DNA of 64,000 nt from JAWLHK01 sp041690355 [NCBI: bacterium] (lineage in GTDB: Bacteria > J088 > JAWLBW01), in contig JAWLHK010000003.1 of NCBI GenBank assembly GCA_041690355.1, forward strand, positions 152,695 to 216,694. The letters run 5' to 3'. Positions within the stretch are counted from its first letter, which is position 1, and each line of letters begins with the position of its first letter. Of this stretch, positions 1 through 9,503 are shown one piece after another. The position numbers and the translations under genes are program-made. The notes beneath the pieces were generated by a model. The model searched no databases and was not told the origin of the DNA. It was given only the letters and a program-made list of their open reading frames with translations.

Positions 1-701
1 CTTCGGCGCTCGATCTCTACCAGCTCAAGCTCGCCTTGCAGCGGGCGCATGCGCCCCTGTTCGACTTCAACGCCGACGGCGCGGTCGATTTCGATGCCGA
101 GCACCCCGCCGTCGTCGCCATCAGCCTCGGGAGTATCGTGGCTGCGCTGCTGGTTTCCGTCAGCCCCGACGTCGAAGTCGCCGTCTTCAATACCCTGCTC
201 GGCAGCAGCGTGGGGATGCTCGAGACCGTGGACGACGGCGCGGGCGACTACGCGCTGCCGCTGCCGGGCGACATCGCCACGTTGAACGTGGCACTCGTAC
301 AGACGGTCGCCGAGGCGGCCGATCCGCTCGCCTACACCGATGCGCTGCGCGGGCGCCGGCTCGATCTCCTGCTGCAGGAAGCGGTCGACGACGCCGTCGT
401 TCCCAACGAGTCGACCGAACGCTTCGCCCGGGCGCTGGGGGCCGTTCAGATAGAACCGGTCTATCGGCCGGTTGCCGGACTGACGCGCGCCACGGCACCC
501 CATCGTCCCGAAGGCCGGCATCAGTCGACCCGGGCCCTGGTGCAGGTCGAGCCGGCCAACCACTCGTTTCTCCTCCTGCCGAAGGACCCGGCCATCCTGG
601 AGCCCGCCCGGATGCAGGTCGGCTACTTTCTCTGGTCTCACTATGCACTGGGGAGAGGCGTGGTACAACCGTTTCCGTGGCCGATCGACGACGGCCCCTG
701 A
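1..701 (+). CDS. C-terminal part of an alpha/beta-hydrolase (lipase-like), 5' end outside window
   Basis: The reading frame is open from the left edge (codons in phase with base 3) to TGA at 699-701, giving about 233 residues. It shows the end of an alpha/beta-hydrolase: a nucleophile-elbow-like ISLGS segment (Gly before Ser replaced by Ala, AISLGS), then a probable acid in a VDDAVVPNEST segment, then a probable catalytic His in EPANHSFLL. Spacing and style resemble the large bacterial extracellular lipases; the lipoprotein at 14731-16740 is of the same broad type. The fold is clear, the substrate is not. The upstream part, including any signal peptide, is not visible. Confidence 0.6.
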   Translation, partial: SALDLYQLKLALQRAHAPLFDFNADGAVDFDAEHPAVVAISLGSIVAALLVSVSPDVEVAVFNTLLGSSVGMLETVDDGAGDYALPLPGDIATLNVALVQTVAEAADPLAYTDALRGRRLDLLLQEAVDDAVVPNESTERFARALGAVQIEPVYRPVAGLTRATAPHRPEGRHQSTRALVQVEPANHSFLLLPKDPAILEPARMQVGYFLWSHYALGRGVVQPFPWPIDDGP

Positions 702-828
702 CACGCGAAAGCAGCCGTTCTGACTTGCGTTTTCGGCCCCGGAGCGTTACAACGTAATATTCTGCCCGAAGCGTGCCTCCCGGCATTGCGGTCCTTGGGC
801 TCCCTCTCATTCCAAAAGGGATTTTTTC

Positions 829-2094
<1,266 letters not shown>

Positions 2095-2104
2095 CCGGTA
2101 CCTG

Positions 2105-2130
2105 AACGGGCGCTCTGCGGAGCGCCCGTT
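2105..2130 (+). terminator. hairpin terminator after gltA
   Basis: A perfect 11-bp stem AACGGGCGCTC / GAGCGCCCGTT closes a TGCG loop ten bases after the gltA stop codon. It is followed by only a short T-rich tail (TTTCC), so termination efficiency is uncertain. Confidence 0.6.
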
Positions 2131-2165
2131 TCCGCATCCGGCCCCGATTCGGCCCCCGACACGCC

Positions 2166-3005
2166 ATGCAGATCATCGATTTTGACGCCGCCGGCATCCG
2201 CCTGCAGGCCGTCGTTCGAGGCGACTCCGCCCGACCGGCCGTCCTGTTCCTGCACGGCTTTGCCGACCAGGCGCGGTCCTGGGATTTCACGCTCGATCTT
2301 CTCGCCGATCGATATTTCGCGATTGCCCTCGACTTCCGCGGCTTCGGCCGCTCTGCTTGGGCCCCCGACGGCGTCTATCACTTTCCCGAATATCAGCTCG
2401 ACGTGAGCGCGCTCGTCCGCCACCTTAGGCTGCGCGAAATCGCGATCGTCGGTCACAGCATGGGGGGCAACGTGGCCACCCAGTGGGCTGCGCTCTATCC
2501 CGACGCCGTGCGCAGGCTCGTGCTCGTCGAAGGCTTCGGCCCCCCCGCGCGCAGCCCCGACGAGCTCCCGCGACGCACCGCCACGTGGGTCGAAGCGGTG
2601 CTCGGCGGAGAACGGCGCCACCCGCGCGTCATGGCCTCGCTCGACGAGGTCGCGGCGCGCCTGCAGGAGACCAGCGAACGCCTGACCGACGGGCGCGCAC
2701 TGCACCTGGCCGAACACGCGAGCCGGAAGGTCGACGGCGGATTTACCTGGACCTTCGATCCGGCGCACCGCCGCCCCAATCCCCTCCCCTACATGGACGA
2801 CACCTTCGTTCCGTTCTGGAAAGGAGTGCGCGCCCCCGTGCTCGCCGTTCACGGCGACGCCGGGCCGTTCACCTTCGAGGCCCTGGCCGACCGCTATGCG
2901 CACATCGGCGCACTCTCGCGCCGCACCGTACCCGATGCCGGACACAACGTGCACTGGGATCAGCCCGAAGCGCTCGCGCGGATGCTCTCCGAATTCCTCG
3001 ACTGA
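2166..3005 (+). CDS. alpha/beta-hydrolase fold protein
   Basis: A 279-residue soluble alpha/beta-hydrolase. It has the oxyanion strand LFLHGFADQARSWD, the DFRGFGRS segment, the nucleophile elbow GHSMGGN with Ser98, and the catalytic His260 in DAGHNVHWDQPE; the acid is probably the Asp of VHGDAGPF. No signal peptide is visible, so it is likely cytoplasmic. This large family includes esterases, haloalkane dehalogenase-like enzymes and C-C hydrolases, and the substrate cannot be read from the sequence. It sits alone between the gltA terminator and small membrane proteins. Confidence 0.85.
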   Translation: MQIIDFDAAGIRLQAVVRGDSARPAVLFLHGFADQARSWDFTLDLLADRYFAIALDFRGFGRSAWAPDGVYHFPEYQLDVSALVRHLRLREIAIVGHSMGGNVATQWAALYPDAVRRLVLVEGFGPPARSPDELPRRTATWVEAVLGGERRHPRVMASLDEVAARLQETSERLTDGRALHLAEHASRKVDGGFTWTFDPAHRRPNPLPYMDDTFVPFWKGVRAPVLAVHGDAGPFTFEALADRYAHIGALSRRTVPDAGHNVHWDQPEALARMLSEFLD

Positions 3006-3140
3006 TCGCAGAAGCGAAGCGAGGCCCGTTGCGCCGCCGCAGATGCCGGAGAGGCGCCGCCGGGCGGGGCTGCGCATCCCGTTCGCCCGGAGCCGCATGC
3101 GGCGCAGCGCGGGAGTATGGTGACCGCGAGGGAGGTCAAC

Positions 3141-3461
3141 ATGGCAACGACAGAAGGAACCGTGTCGCCGCAGTTGGGCGACAGTCGCGAGGGCTGGGCC
3201 GAGTCGTCGCGCGTGAGGGCGGCCGCGCTGCTCGGAGTGGCGGGCGGCATGGGGCTGGGGCTTGCGGCCGGCGCCTGGCTGCAGGATCGGCGCAGCGCAA
3301 AGCGGCAATCCAGTTTTCCGCTCTCGGAACGCTCGACCGAGCAGCTCTTCGGGTATCCGATGGATCTCGGGGAGTACGACGACGAACTGAGCGACGAGCA
3401 GCTCTTCATCGTCGTCGATGAAAGTGACGACGACTTGCGCGGCGACGGACGGGAGAGCTAG
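3141..3461 (+). CDS. small hypothetical protein with one membrane segment
   Basis: About 106 residues when started at ATG 3141, which follows a clear GGGAGG ribosome-binding site; an upstream in-frame ATG at 3117 has none. A Gly/Ala/Leu-rich segment (AALLGVAGGMGLGLAAGAWL) could cross the membrane, and the C-terminal half is acidic (DLGEYDDELSDE, VVDESDDDL). I recognise no family. The stop codon is two bases before the next gene, also a small membrane protein, so the two are probably co-transcribed. Confidence 0.55.
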   Translation: MATTEGTVSPQLGDSREGWAESSRVRAAALLGVAGGMGLGLAAGAWLQDRRSAKRQSSFPLSERSTEQLFGYPMDLGEYDDELSDEQLFIVVDESDDDLRGDGRES

Positions 3462-3463
3462 GC

Positions 3464-3868
3464 ATGGCCCGGCACGACGCCCGGCACGCCCCGGGGGGAA
3501 GGCCGCAGGATCCGCGTTCGGTCAAACACGCCGGCTACGACGAGTGGACGGTCGCCGCCGTTGCGGCTGCCCTCGCCGTGCTCGGCATCGGCGTGCTGAT
3601 CGGTGCCCTGGCCCGCAGCGCAACGATTCTCTTCGTGACGCTCGTGATCGCGGGCCTGCTGTTTCTTTCGCCCTTTCTGCGCGGCGCCATGCTCGCGTCG
3701 CAGCGGCGGCGCTCCATCGATCAGCAGTGGATCCACGGCAAGCCGCCGCAACCGAGGCGCCGCCTGCGCCGCAAGCGGCCGGTTCATGCCGAAGCGGCCC
3801 ACGAACCCGCCCCGGGCGGGCGACGGCATGCCGAAGATCTGGAGCAGGAAACCGATCGCAACCGGTGA
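3464..3868 (+). CDS. small hypothetical membrane protein
   Basis: 134 residues with two adjacent hydrophobic segments (about residues 25-45 and 48-70, including VAAALAVLGIGVLIGALA and ILFVTLVIAGLLFL), then a strongly basic tail rich in Arg, Lys, Pro and His. It begins two bases after the previous stop codon and ends 22 bases from a convergent gene. No family is recognised. Topology suggests a two-helix inner-membrane protein with a basic cytoplasmic tail. Confidence 0.55.
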   Translation: MARHDARHAPGGRPQDPRSVKHAGYDEWTVAAVAAALAVLGIGVLIGALARSATILFVTLVIAGLLFLSPFLRGAMLASQRRRSIDQQWIHGKPPQPRRRLRRKRPVHAEAAHEPAPGGRRHAEDLEQETDRNR

Positions 3869-3890
3869 GCACGCTCCGGAAACCCACGCT

Positions 3891-4382
3891 TCAGGGAGCC
3901 ACGGCGTCGAAGAGCTCGACCTCGCCCCCGAGGTAAACGTGCCCGGCCGCGAGCAGCGCCTGGACGCCGGCATGCGCCGCGTCGTCGGTACCGAAAATGC
4001 GCCGGGCCTCTTTCGGCTTGAAGGGGATCCACTTATCGGTCACGCGGAGCACGCCTACGTCGCGTCCGTCGGGGGTCACGAGGGTTACGTCATCGGCAAT
4101 CTGCACGTTGCATACCCGCTCGTCGGTCAGGCGCAGGACAATGGGCATCCGCGGCAATTCGGGCGCCGCCCCTTCGACCACGCGATCGTACTCCTCGCGT
4201 CCCATGAAGCCGCGCAGCCCCAGGCACCCGGCGCCGATCATGGCGAGCACGGCCGCCTCTTCGGGCCGCAGGGCGAGTTTCTTGAGAAAGACCGCGCGCG
4301 CGCGCAGCGCTTCGGCTGCTTCGCCGGTCAGATACCGACCCTTGCCGGCCGGCAGATCGAGAATCATCGTCGACATCGTCAT
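3891..4382 (-). CDS. stand-alone ATP-sulfurylase PUA-like domain protein
   Basis: 163 residues that resemble only the N-terminal PUA-like domain of ATP sulfurylase: LTSGEAA-like [13 protein letters not shown], an FxPLxGFM-like [18 protein letters not shown], the IPIVL-like [10 protein letters not shown] strand, [17 protein letters not shown] matching the usual FGT-DxxHPGV segment, and [12 protein letters not shown] at the end. The family protein continues into a catalytic domain with a Q-x-RNPxHxxH motif; here the frame stops exactly at the domain border and I see no catalytic remnant downstream. It overlaps cysC by ATGA, so it is translationally coupled to APS kinase. Inference: it may be a regulatory or scaffolding partner rather than an active sulfurylase. 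It is last in the sulfur operon. Confidence 0.7.
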   Translation of the reverse strand: MTMSTMILDLPAGKGRYLTGEAAEALRARAVFLKKLALRPEEAAVLAMIGAGCLGLRGFMGREEYDRVVEGAAPELPRMPIVLRLTDERVCNVQIADDVTLVTPDGRDVGVLRVTDKWIPFKPKEARRIFGTDDAAHAGVQALLAAGHVYLGGEVELFDAVAP

Positions 4383-5014
4383 TCCTCCACCAATGTGCGC
4401 CGGGCTCGCAGAAGCACGTCGCGGATTTCCTGTTCCTGTTCGGGTGTCAGCGGTTCGAGCCCGGCCCGCGACGGCTCCAGGTACCCAAGCAGTTCTGCCG
4501 CGCGGATGATCTTGGTCGCCCCGAGGGCGACGGAGTCGCGACCGTCGGAGTTTACGATCACCTCGGGCGCTTCGGGGGCCTCGTAGGGATCGCTGACCCC
4601 CGTGAAGTGCGGTATTTCTCCGGCCATCGCTTTCCGGTACAGCCCCTTCACGTCGCGCGCTGAGACTGCATCGAGTCCCGCCGCTGCATAGACCTCGAGA
4701 AAGTTGCCGTCGAGGTGCATGGCGCGCACCTCGGCGCGCAGCGTGCGATAGGGGCTGATGGCCGCCGCAATGGCGATGACCTCGTTGCGGGCGAGCAGGT
4801 CGCAGACAAACCCGATTCGCAGGACATTGGTCTCGCGGTCTTCACGCGAGAAACCGAGCCCCCGGCTCAGGTGCGTACGCACGGCGTCGCCGTCGAGCAC
4901 CTCGACCTTGCGTTCGCCCCGGTCGGCGAGCCGACGCACCAGCTCGGCGCTCAAGGTGGACTTTCCGGAGCCCGACAGGCCGGTGAACCAGACGGTGAAT
5001 CCCTTGCGGATCAT
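4379..5014 (-). CDS. cysC: adenylylsulfate (APS) kinase
   Basis: A 211-residue APS kinase that phosphorylates adenosine 5'-phosphosulfate to PAPS in assimilatory sulfate activation. The P-loop GLSGSGKST lies near residues 13-21; [21 protein letters not shown] is the APS-binding region, followed by the ISPYR segment, the [19 protein letters not shown] lid and [13 protein letters not shown], all typical of CysC. Its start overlaps the ABC-ATPase stop by one base (TGATG) and its end overlaps the PUA-domain gene by four. A catalytic ATP sulfurylase is not present in the window, so the APS source must be encoded elsewhere. Confidence 0.95.
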   Translation of the reverse strand: MIRKGFTVWFTGLSGSGKSTLSAELVRRLADRGERKVEVLDGDAVRTHLSRGLGFSREDRETNVLRIGFVCDLLARNEVIAIAAAISPYRTLRAEVRAMHLDGNFLEVYAAAGLDAVSARDVKGLYRKAMAGEIPHFTGVSDPYEAPEAPEVIVNSDGRDSVALGATKIIRAAELLGYLEPSRAGLEPLTPEQEQEIRDVLLRARRTLVEE

Positions 5015-6111
5015 CAGATATCGGCCCCCAGGTTGTCTTCGGGATCGACCTCGGCCGCTTCGGGGCCGCGCCAGTCCTGGTCCATTTCGTCGCGGGCGAT
5101 CTTATTGACCTCATCCTGAAGCTCACGTAGAATCGCCGTCTCGACGTCGTGCAGCAACGGGCTCAGCGGGTCGCGCGGCCGCAGGGCGTGGATGCGGAAC
5201 TCGCGCTTGATGCGTCCGGGGCGCGCGCCGAAGACGATCACGCGGTCGGCGAGGCGCGAGGCCTCCTGCACCGAGTGCGTCACGAGGATGATCGTCTTCT
5301 TGGTCGCCAGCCAGATTTTCTGGAGTTCGTCGTGCAGCAGGTCGCGGGTCTGGGCGTCGAGCGCGCCGAAGGGCTCGTCGAGCAGCAGGATCTCGGGCTC
5401 CATGGCGAGCGCGCGGGCCAGCGCAGCCCGCTGGCGCATGCCCCCCGAGAGTTCGTGCACGTAGCTCTCGGCAAAACTCGACAGGTGCACCATGCGCAGG
5501 TAGTGCAAGGCGCGCTCTCTGCGCTGCGGGCGGGAAACGCCGTGCAGCTTGAGGCCGAATTCCACGTTCCCCCTGACCGTGAGCCAGGGAAAAAGGGCCG
5601 CCTCCTGAAACATGACGAAGCGCTGCGTGCTCGCGCCGCGAATCGGTCTACCGTGGTGCAGGGCCTCGCCCGCGTCGGCAGTCTCCAGGCCCGCCAGAAC
5701 GTTCAGCAGCGTCGTTTTTCCGCATCCGGACGGCCCGACGAAGGCGACGAACTCACCGGCGTGAATGTTCAGGGAGACGTTCTCGAGCGCGAAGGTAACC
5801 TGCCGGGGCCCGCGCGTGAAGGTCTTCGAAACGCCGCGGATGGCGAGCAGCAGCTCGGGCGCTTCGGGGCGCACGTTCTTGGAGATGCGGACGCGGGTGG
5901 GCTCTTCGGTGCGTTTGACTTCAAGTCCGGCCAGGCGGCAGAAGCGTTCGAGCTCCTCGTCGCGGAACGTGGCTTCTCTGCCGGCGACCAGCTCAAGCGT
6001 TTCGCCGTCGGCAATGCCGTCGAGCGCCGCCCGCACCTGCGGCAGCACCGACTGATCGGCGTCCAGCGCGAGCACGTGCTGAAGCGAGAGGGGGCGCTCG
6101 GCGGCGTTCAA
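5014..6111 (-). CDS. TusA-like domain fused to a nitrate/sulfonate-type ABC ATPase
   Basis: About 365 residues from a TTG at 6111, chosen because GGGAGG lies six bases upstream and directly follows the previous gene's stop. Residues about 15-78 resemble TusA/SirA (LDAD at the start, [26 protein letters not shown]), but the CPxP catalytic cysteine position reads SVLPQ, so the sulfur-carrying Cys is missing. Residues about 88-330 form an ABC ATPase of the nitrate/sulfonate/taurine importer class: Walker A GPSGCGKT (126-133), signature LSGGMRQR (221-228), Walker [13 protein letters not shown] and switch His in [10 protein letters not shown]-terminal acidic extension follows. No permease or binding protein is nearby, so the partner membrane proteins are unknown. 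Confidence 0.75.
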   Translation of the reverse strand: MNAAERPLSLQHVLALDADQSVLPQVRAALDGIADGETLELVAGREATFRDEELERFCRLAGLEVKRTEEPTRVRISKNVRPEAPELLLAIRGVSKTFTRGPRQVTFALENVSLNIHAGEFVAFVGPSGCGKTTLLNVLAGLETADAGEALHHGRPIRGASTQRFVMFQEAALFPWLTVRGNVEFGLKLHGVSRPQRRERALHYLRMVHLSSFAESYVHELSGGMRQRAALARALAMEPEILLLDEPFGALDAQTRDLLHDELQKIWLATKKTIILVTHSVQEASRLADRVIVFGARPGRIKREFRIHALRPRDPLSPLLHDVETAILRELQDEVNKIARDEMDQDWRGPEAAEVDPEDNLGADI

Positions 6112-6124
6112 CAGGCGCCTCCCG

Positions 6125-6886
6125 CTACTCGACAATCCCCAGCTCGATCGGCTCGACCCGCACCCCCTGCGATTCGAGCCAGGCGAGCGCCCGGTCGATC
6201 TCTTCGCGGGTCGACTCGAGGCCGAGGCCGACGAGGGCGATGTCACCCGAAACGGTGGCCGAGCGGATGTTGGTCACGACGTCGAACTTGCGGGCCATCT
6301 CCCAGACCAGAGGACGCTTGATCCCTTCCCGGTCGAAGGTCAGATAGACCTTGCGGCGGATCCGATCGCCGGCGGCGCGGCGGCGCCCCTGGGTGGCCTC
6401 TTCGATTTCGAGCTGCATCCGGTCGTAATCGGCGCGCTTGGCCTCGGGGGGCTCGATGCGCGCGACCTGCGTCTCGATGCGCATGAAGCTCGATTCGTCT
6501 TCGGTCAGCACGTAGGTCTGCTGCGTGACGGCGACCCCGTCGAGCACCTGCACGATCATCCACAGAAAGCCCGGCCAGCCCTTGGCGAAGCCGAGATCGG
6601 TGTAGGAGGGCACGTCGGGGTGGTTGGGGTGCGAGTGGTAGAACCCGAGGATCTGACGCCCGGTACCGCGCAGGCTCTTCTCGACCTGGTTGTACTGCTT
6701 CGGATCGATCTCGAAATAGTCGGTGCGCGTGCCGGCCTGCGTGTTCTCGGCGAGCACCACTTCGTCGACGACCGGATCGAGCCCCTTCCACGAGCCCAGC
6801 AGGAGGCCGCAGCCCTCGGCGGGAAAGGTCGAAGCGACGTGGCGGAAAACGGTGGCCAGGGCCTGGCCGGGAATGTGCAGCATCAT
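6125..6886 (-). CDS. JAMM-family metalloprotease with C-terminal NIL domain (Mec-like)
   Basis: 253 residues. The N-terminal JAB/MPN+ domain has the full JAMM signature: Glu24 in PAEGCG, then His84-Ser-His86 with Ser94 and Asp97 in HSHPNHPDVPSYTD, which should bind Zn. In this family Mec of mycobacteria hydrolyses cysteine from the CysO-cysteine adduct. Residues about 177-253 form a NIL domain (KVYLTFDREGI, ...IALVGLGLESTREEIDRALAWL), a ferredoxin-like module known from the C-terminus of MetN and from some ferredoxins. The gene overlaps cysM by ATGA and is two genes from the CysO-like carrier, supporting a role in releasing product from, or processing, that carrier. Confidence 0.85.
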   Translation of the reverse strand: MMLHIPGQALATVFRHVASTFPAEGCGLLLGSWKGLDPVVDEVVLAENTQAGTRTDYFEIDPKQYNQVEKSLRGTGRQILGFYHSHPNHPDVPSYTDLGFAKGWPGFLWMIVQVLDGVAVTQQTYVLTEDESSFMRIETQVARIEPPEAKRADYDRMQLEIEEATQGRRRAAGDRIRRKVYLTFDREGIKRPLVWEMARKFDVVTNIRSATVSGDIALVGLGLESTREEIDRALAWLESQGVRVEPIELGIVE

Positions 6887-7872
6887 CGGACGGTTTTTCC
6901 TTCTTCGAATTCCCAGGTACGGGTCGACATGTACTTGTCACCTCGGTCGGGCATGACGGCGACGACGACCCCTTCGTCGAGGCCGCGGGCCAGCTCGAGC
7001 GCCGCCACAGCGGCCGCGCCCGAACTCTGGCCAACGAAGATCCCCTCTTCGCGGGCCAGCCGGCGGGTCATCTCGTAGGCGGCCTCGGTCTCGACCGGAA
7101 TCTTGCCGTCGAGCCGATCCTCATGATAAATGCCCGGCACGATGGAGCTCTCCATATGCTTGAGCCCTTCAAGACCGTGAAAAGGGTTGTCGGGCTCGCA
7201 AGCGAAAACCCTGACTTCCGGATTGAGCCGGCGCAGCCCCTCTCCCGTACCCATGACGGTGCCCCCCGTTCCGATCGAGGCGACGAAGTGCGTGATGCGG
7301 CCGCCCGTCTGCTCGAAGATTTCGCGCGCCGTGGCCAGGTGCGCCTTGGGGTTCGAGGGGTTGTTGTACTGATCGGGCTTGAAGTACTTCTCCGGCTCGT
7401 TGTGCAGAATCTCGCGGCTCTTCAGGATGGCGCCGTCCGATCCCTCCATGGGATCGGTGAAGATGATGCGCGCGCCGTAGTTGCTCAGAATCTTCTTGCG
7501 CTCGACGCTGACGTTGCCGGGCATGCAGAGTTCGACCGGAAATCCGAGCACGGCCCCGATGAGGGCATAGGCGATGCCCGTGTTGCCGCTGGTCGAGTCG
7601 AGCAGCACCTTACCGTCGGTGAACCGGCCGTCTGCGATGGCATCGCGCACCATCTGCAGCGCGGGACGATCCTTTACCGAGCCGCCGGGGTTCATGCCCT
7701 CGAGCTTCAGCCAGACCTCGACACGCTCGGGAAGATCGGGGGCGATATGGCGCAGACGCACGAGCGGCGTGTTGCCGACCATGCGCAGGACGGTGCCGGC
7801 GATGGCGGCGTCGACGTCGGCAAAACGGCGGCGGAATTCCATCATCGGCATGGCTCGAGCGAGCGCGTCCAT
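6883..7872 (-). CDS. cysM: cysteine synthase, CysO-dependent CysM-like
   Basis: A 329-residue fold-type II PLP enzyme started at ATG 7872, which follows GGGGAGA; a longer in-frame start would overlap the carrier gene. It has MVGNTPLVRL, the PLP lysine Lys67 in NPGGSVKDRP, the SGNTG substrate loop, and GTGGTVMGTGEGLR. Placement between a MoaD-like carrier and a Mec-like protease matches the mycobacterial cysO-cysM-mec arrangement, in which CysM uses O-phosphoserine and a protein thiocarboxylate as sulfur donor. Which acceptor (phosphoserine or acetylserine) this enzyme prefers cannot be decided from motifs alone. Confidence 0.9.
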   Translation of the reverse strand: MDALARAMPMMEFRRRFADVDAAIAGTVLRMVGNTPLVRLRHIAPDLPERVEVWLKLEGMNPGGSVKDRPALQMVRDAIADGRFTDGKVLLDSTSGNTGIAYALIGAVLGFPVELCMPGNVSVERKKILSNYGARIIFTDPMEGSDGAILKSREILHNEPEKYFKPDQYNNPSNPKAHLATAREIFEQTGGRITHFVASIGTGGTVMGTGEGLRRLNPEVRVFACEPDNPFHGLEGLKHMESSIVPGIYHEDRLDGKIPVETEAAYEMTRRLAREEGIFVGQSSGAAAVAALELARGLDEGVVVAVMPDRGDKYMSTRTWEFEEGKTVR

Positions 7873-7897
7873 GACTCTCCCCGGAAACCCGATTTCC

Positions 7898-8176
7898 TCA
7901 GCGACCGCCGGCAATGGCGGGAATGATGCTGAGCTCGTCGCCATCCTTGACGGCGGTCGACGTGTTCTGCAGGAAGCGGATGTCTTCGTCGTTCACGTAG
8001 ATGTTCACGAACTTGCGCAGCGCGCCCTCGCCATCCTGCAGGCGGTCACCGATGCCGGGATGCGCGGCTTCGAGGTTCTTCAGGACTTCGGCGACGGTGG
8101 CGCCTTCGACCTGGACCTCTTCCTGGTTCGAGGTCAGCTTGCGAAGGGGGGTCGGGATGCGAACGGTAACGGCCAT
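7898..8176 (-). CDS. cysO: MoaD/ThiS-family sulfur carrier (CysO-like) ending in GGR
   Basis: A 92-residue beta-grasp ubiquitin-like protein: MAVTVRIPTPLRKLT, EVLKNLEAAHPGI, VNIYVNDEDIR and the C-terminal tail SIIPAIAGGR. Carriers of this family normally end in Gly-Gly, whose carboxylate is adenylylated and thiolated; here one Arg follows the diglycine before TGA at 7898-7900, so activation would require removal of Arg. ATG 8176 is preceded by GGAG at good distance. It is 25 bases upstream of cysM. No E1-like (ThiF/MoeB) activating enzyme is present in the window. Confidence 0.9.
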   Translation of the reverse strand: MAVTVRIPTPLRKLTSNQEEVQVEGATVAEVLKNLEAAHPGIGDRLQDGEGALRKFVNIYVNDEDIRFLQNTSTAVKDGDELSIIPAIAGGR

Positions 8177-8228
8177 GGCTATCACTCCAGGACTGGTAGT
8201 AGTTAACGAAAAACGGATCGGCTTCGCC

Positions 8229-9476
8229 TCAGGTGCGGGCGGGCTCTTTGCCGATTTCGGCGTACAGCGCTTCGAATTCGGTCAGCTTCGGATTGATGAC
8301 GCGGGGCTGTTTCAGGCGCCCGGTGACCGCCTCGAGGGTCTTGTAGCCGTTACCGGTCACGCTGACGACGATCGACTCGTCCTTGGGGATGCGCCCCTGC
8401 TGAATGAGCTTGATGGCGACGGCGAGCGTCGTGCCCCCGGCCGGTTCGGTGAAAATCCCCTCGGTGCGCGCGAGCAGCTGAATGGCGTCGACGATTTCGT
8501 CGTCGGTCGCCTTCTCGCCCCAGCCGCCCGTCTGCCGCACGTCCTGCATGACGTAGTAGCCGTCGGCCGGATTGCCGATGGCGATGCTCTTGGCGATCGT
8601 CTGCGGCTTGACCGGCCGGATGAGGTCGCTCCCCTCATGGATGGCGTTCACGACCGGAGCGCTGCCGGCCGCCTGGGCCGAATAGATCTTGAAGGGCTGC
8701 TCGGGGATCAGGCCGACCTGCATCATCTCGCGGAAACCCTTGGCGATCTTGGGGAGAATCGTGCCCCCGGCGGTCGGCACCACGATATGCTGCGGCACGC
8801 GCCAGCCGAGCTGCTCGGCGATCTCGAACCCGTAGGTCTTGGCCCCCTCGGTGTAAAAGGGGCGCAGATTGATGTTCACGAAGGCCCACTTGTACCGCTC
8901 GGCGATTTCGGTGCAGAGGCGGTTGACTTCGTCGTAGTTACCCTCGATGGCGACGGCGTGCGGATCGTAGATGGTCGAACCGATGACCTTGCCCTGCTCG
9001 AGGTTCGAGGGAATGAAGATGAAGCAGCGCATGCCGCTGCGGGCCGCGTGGGCGCTCACCGAGTTGGCCAGGTTGCCCGTGCTCGCGCAGGAGACGGTGT
9101 CGAAGCCGAACTCCTTGGCCTTCGAGACGGCGACCGAGACGACGCGGTCCTTGTACGAGAAGGTCGGGTGGTTGACCGAGTCGTCCTTGATGTAGAGCTC
9201 CCTGACCCCCAGCTCGGCGGCCAGCCGGTTGGCCCGCACGAGGGGCGTCATGCCCGAGTAGTGCCCGGTGACCGGCTCGCCGTCGACGGGGAGCAGCTCG
9301 CGGTAGCGCCACAGGCTCTGCGATCGCGATTCGACCACGCTGCGGCTGATCGCCTTCGTAATGCCGTCGTAATCGTATTGAACTTCGAGGGGACCGAAGC
9401 AGAACTCACAGACGTGCAACGGGGCCTTCGGATACTCCTGGCCACACTCCTTGCACTTCAAACCGGTCACGAACAT
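8229..9476 (-). CDS. thrC: threonine synthase with N-terminal zinc ribbon
   Basis: 415 residues from ATG 9476 (AAGAGG upstream). A four-cysteine ribbon (Cys8, Cys11, Cys23, Cys26 in CKECG...CEFC) precedes the fold-type II PLP domain, with Lys109 in NHPTFSYKDR, the STGNLANSVSAHA phosphate loop and a PTAGGTILPK segment. Threonine synthase converts O-phosphohomoserine to threonine. Members placed in cysO/cysM clusters could act on other phosphorylated amino acids, but the sequence reads as ThrC. It lies between cysK and the sulfur carrier, separated from cysK by 77 bases with two hairpins. Confidence 0.88.
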   Translation of the reverse strand: MFVTGLKCKECGQEYPKAPLHVCEFCFGPLEVQYDYDGITKAISRSVVESRSQSLWRYRELLPVDGEPVTGHYSGMTPLVRANRLAAELGVRELYIKDDSVNHPTFSYKDRVVSVAVSKAKEFGFDTVSCASTGNLANSVSAHAARSGMRCFIFIPSNLEQGKVIGSTIYDPHAVAIEGNYDEVNRLCTEIAERYKWAFVNINLRPFYTEGAKTYGFEIAEQLGWRVPQHIVVPTAGGTILPKIAKGFREMMQVGLIPEQPFKIYSAQAAGSAPVVNAIHEGSDLIRPVKPQTIAKSIAIGNPADGYYVMQDVRQTGGWGEKATDDEIVDAIQLLARTEGIFTEPAGGTTLAVAIKLIQQGRIPKDESIVVSVTGNGYKTLEAVTGRLKQPRVINPKLTEFEALYAEIGKEPART

Positions 9477-9503
9477 GAAAAACCTCTTGCTGTCGCAATA
9501 TCC

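Noticed and set aside
3458-3890. Hidden catalytic domain of ATP sulfurylase downstream of the PUA-like gene (frameshift)
   Set aside because: No QxRNPxH-like or GRDHAG-like segment in any minus-strand frame, and a convergent gene begins within 22 bases.
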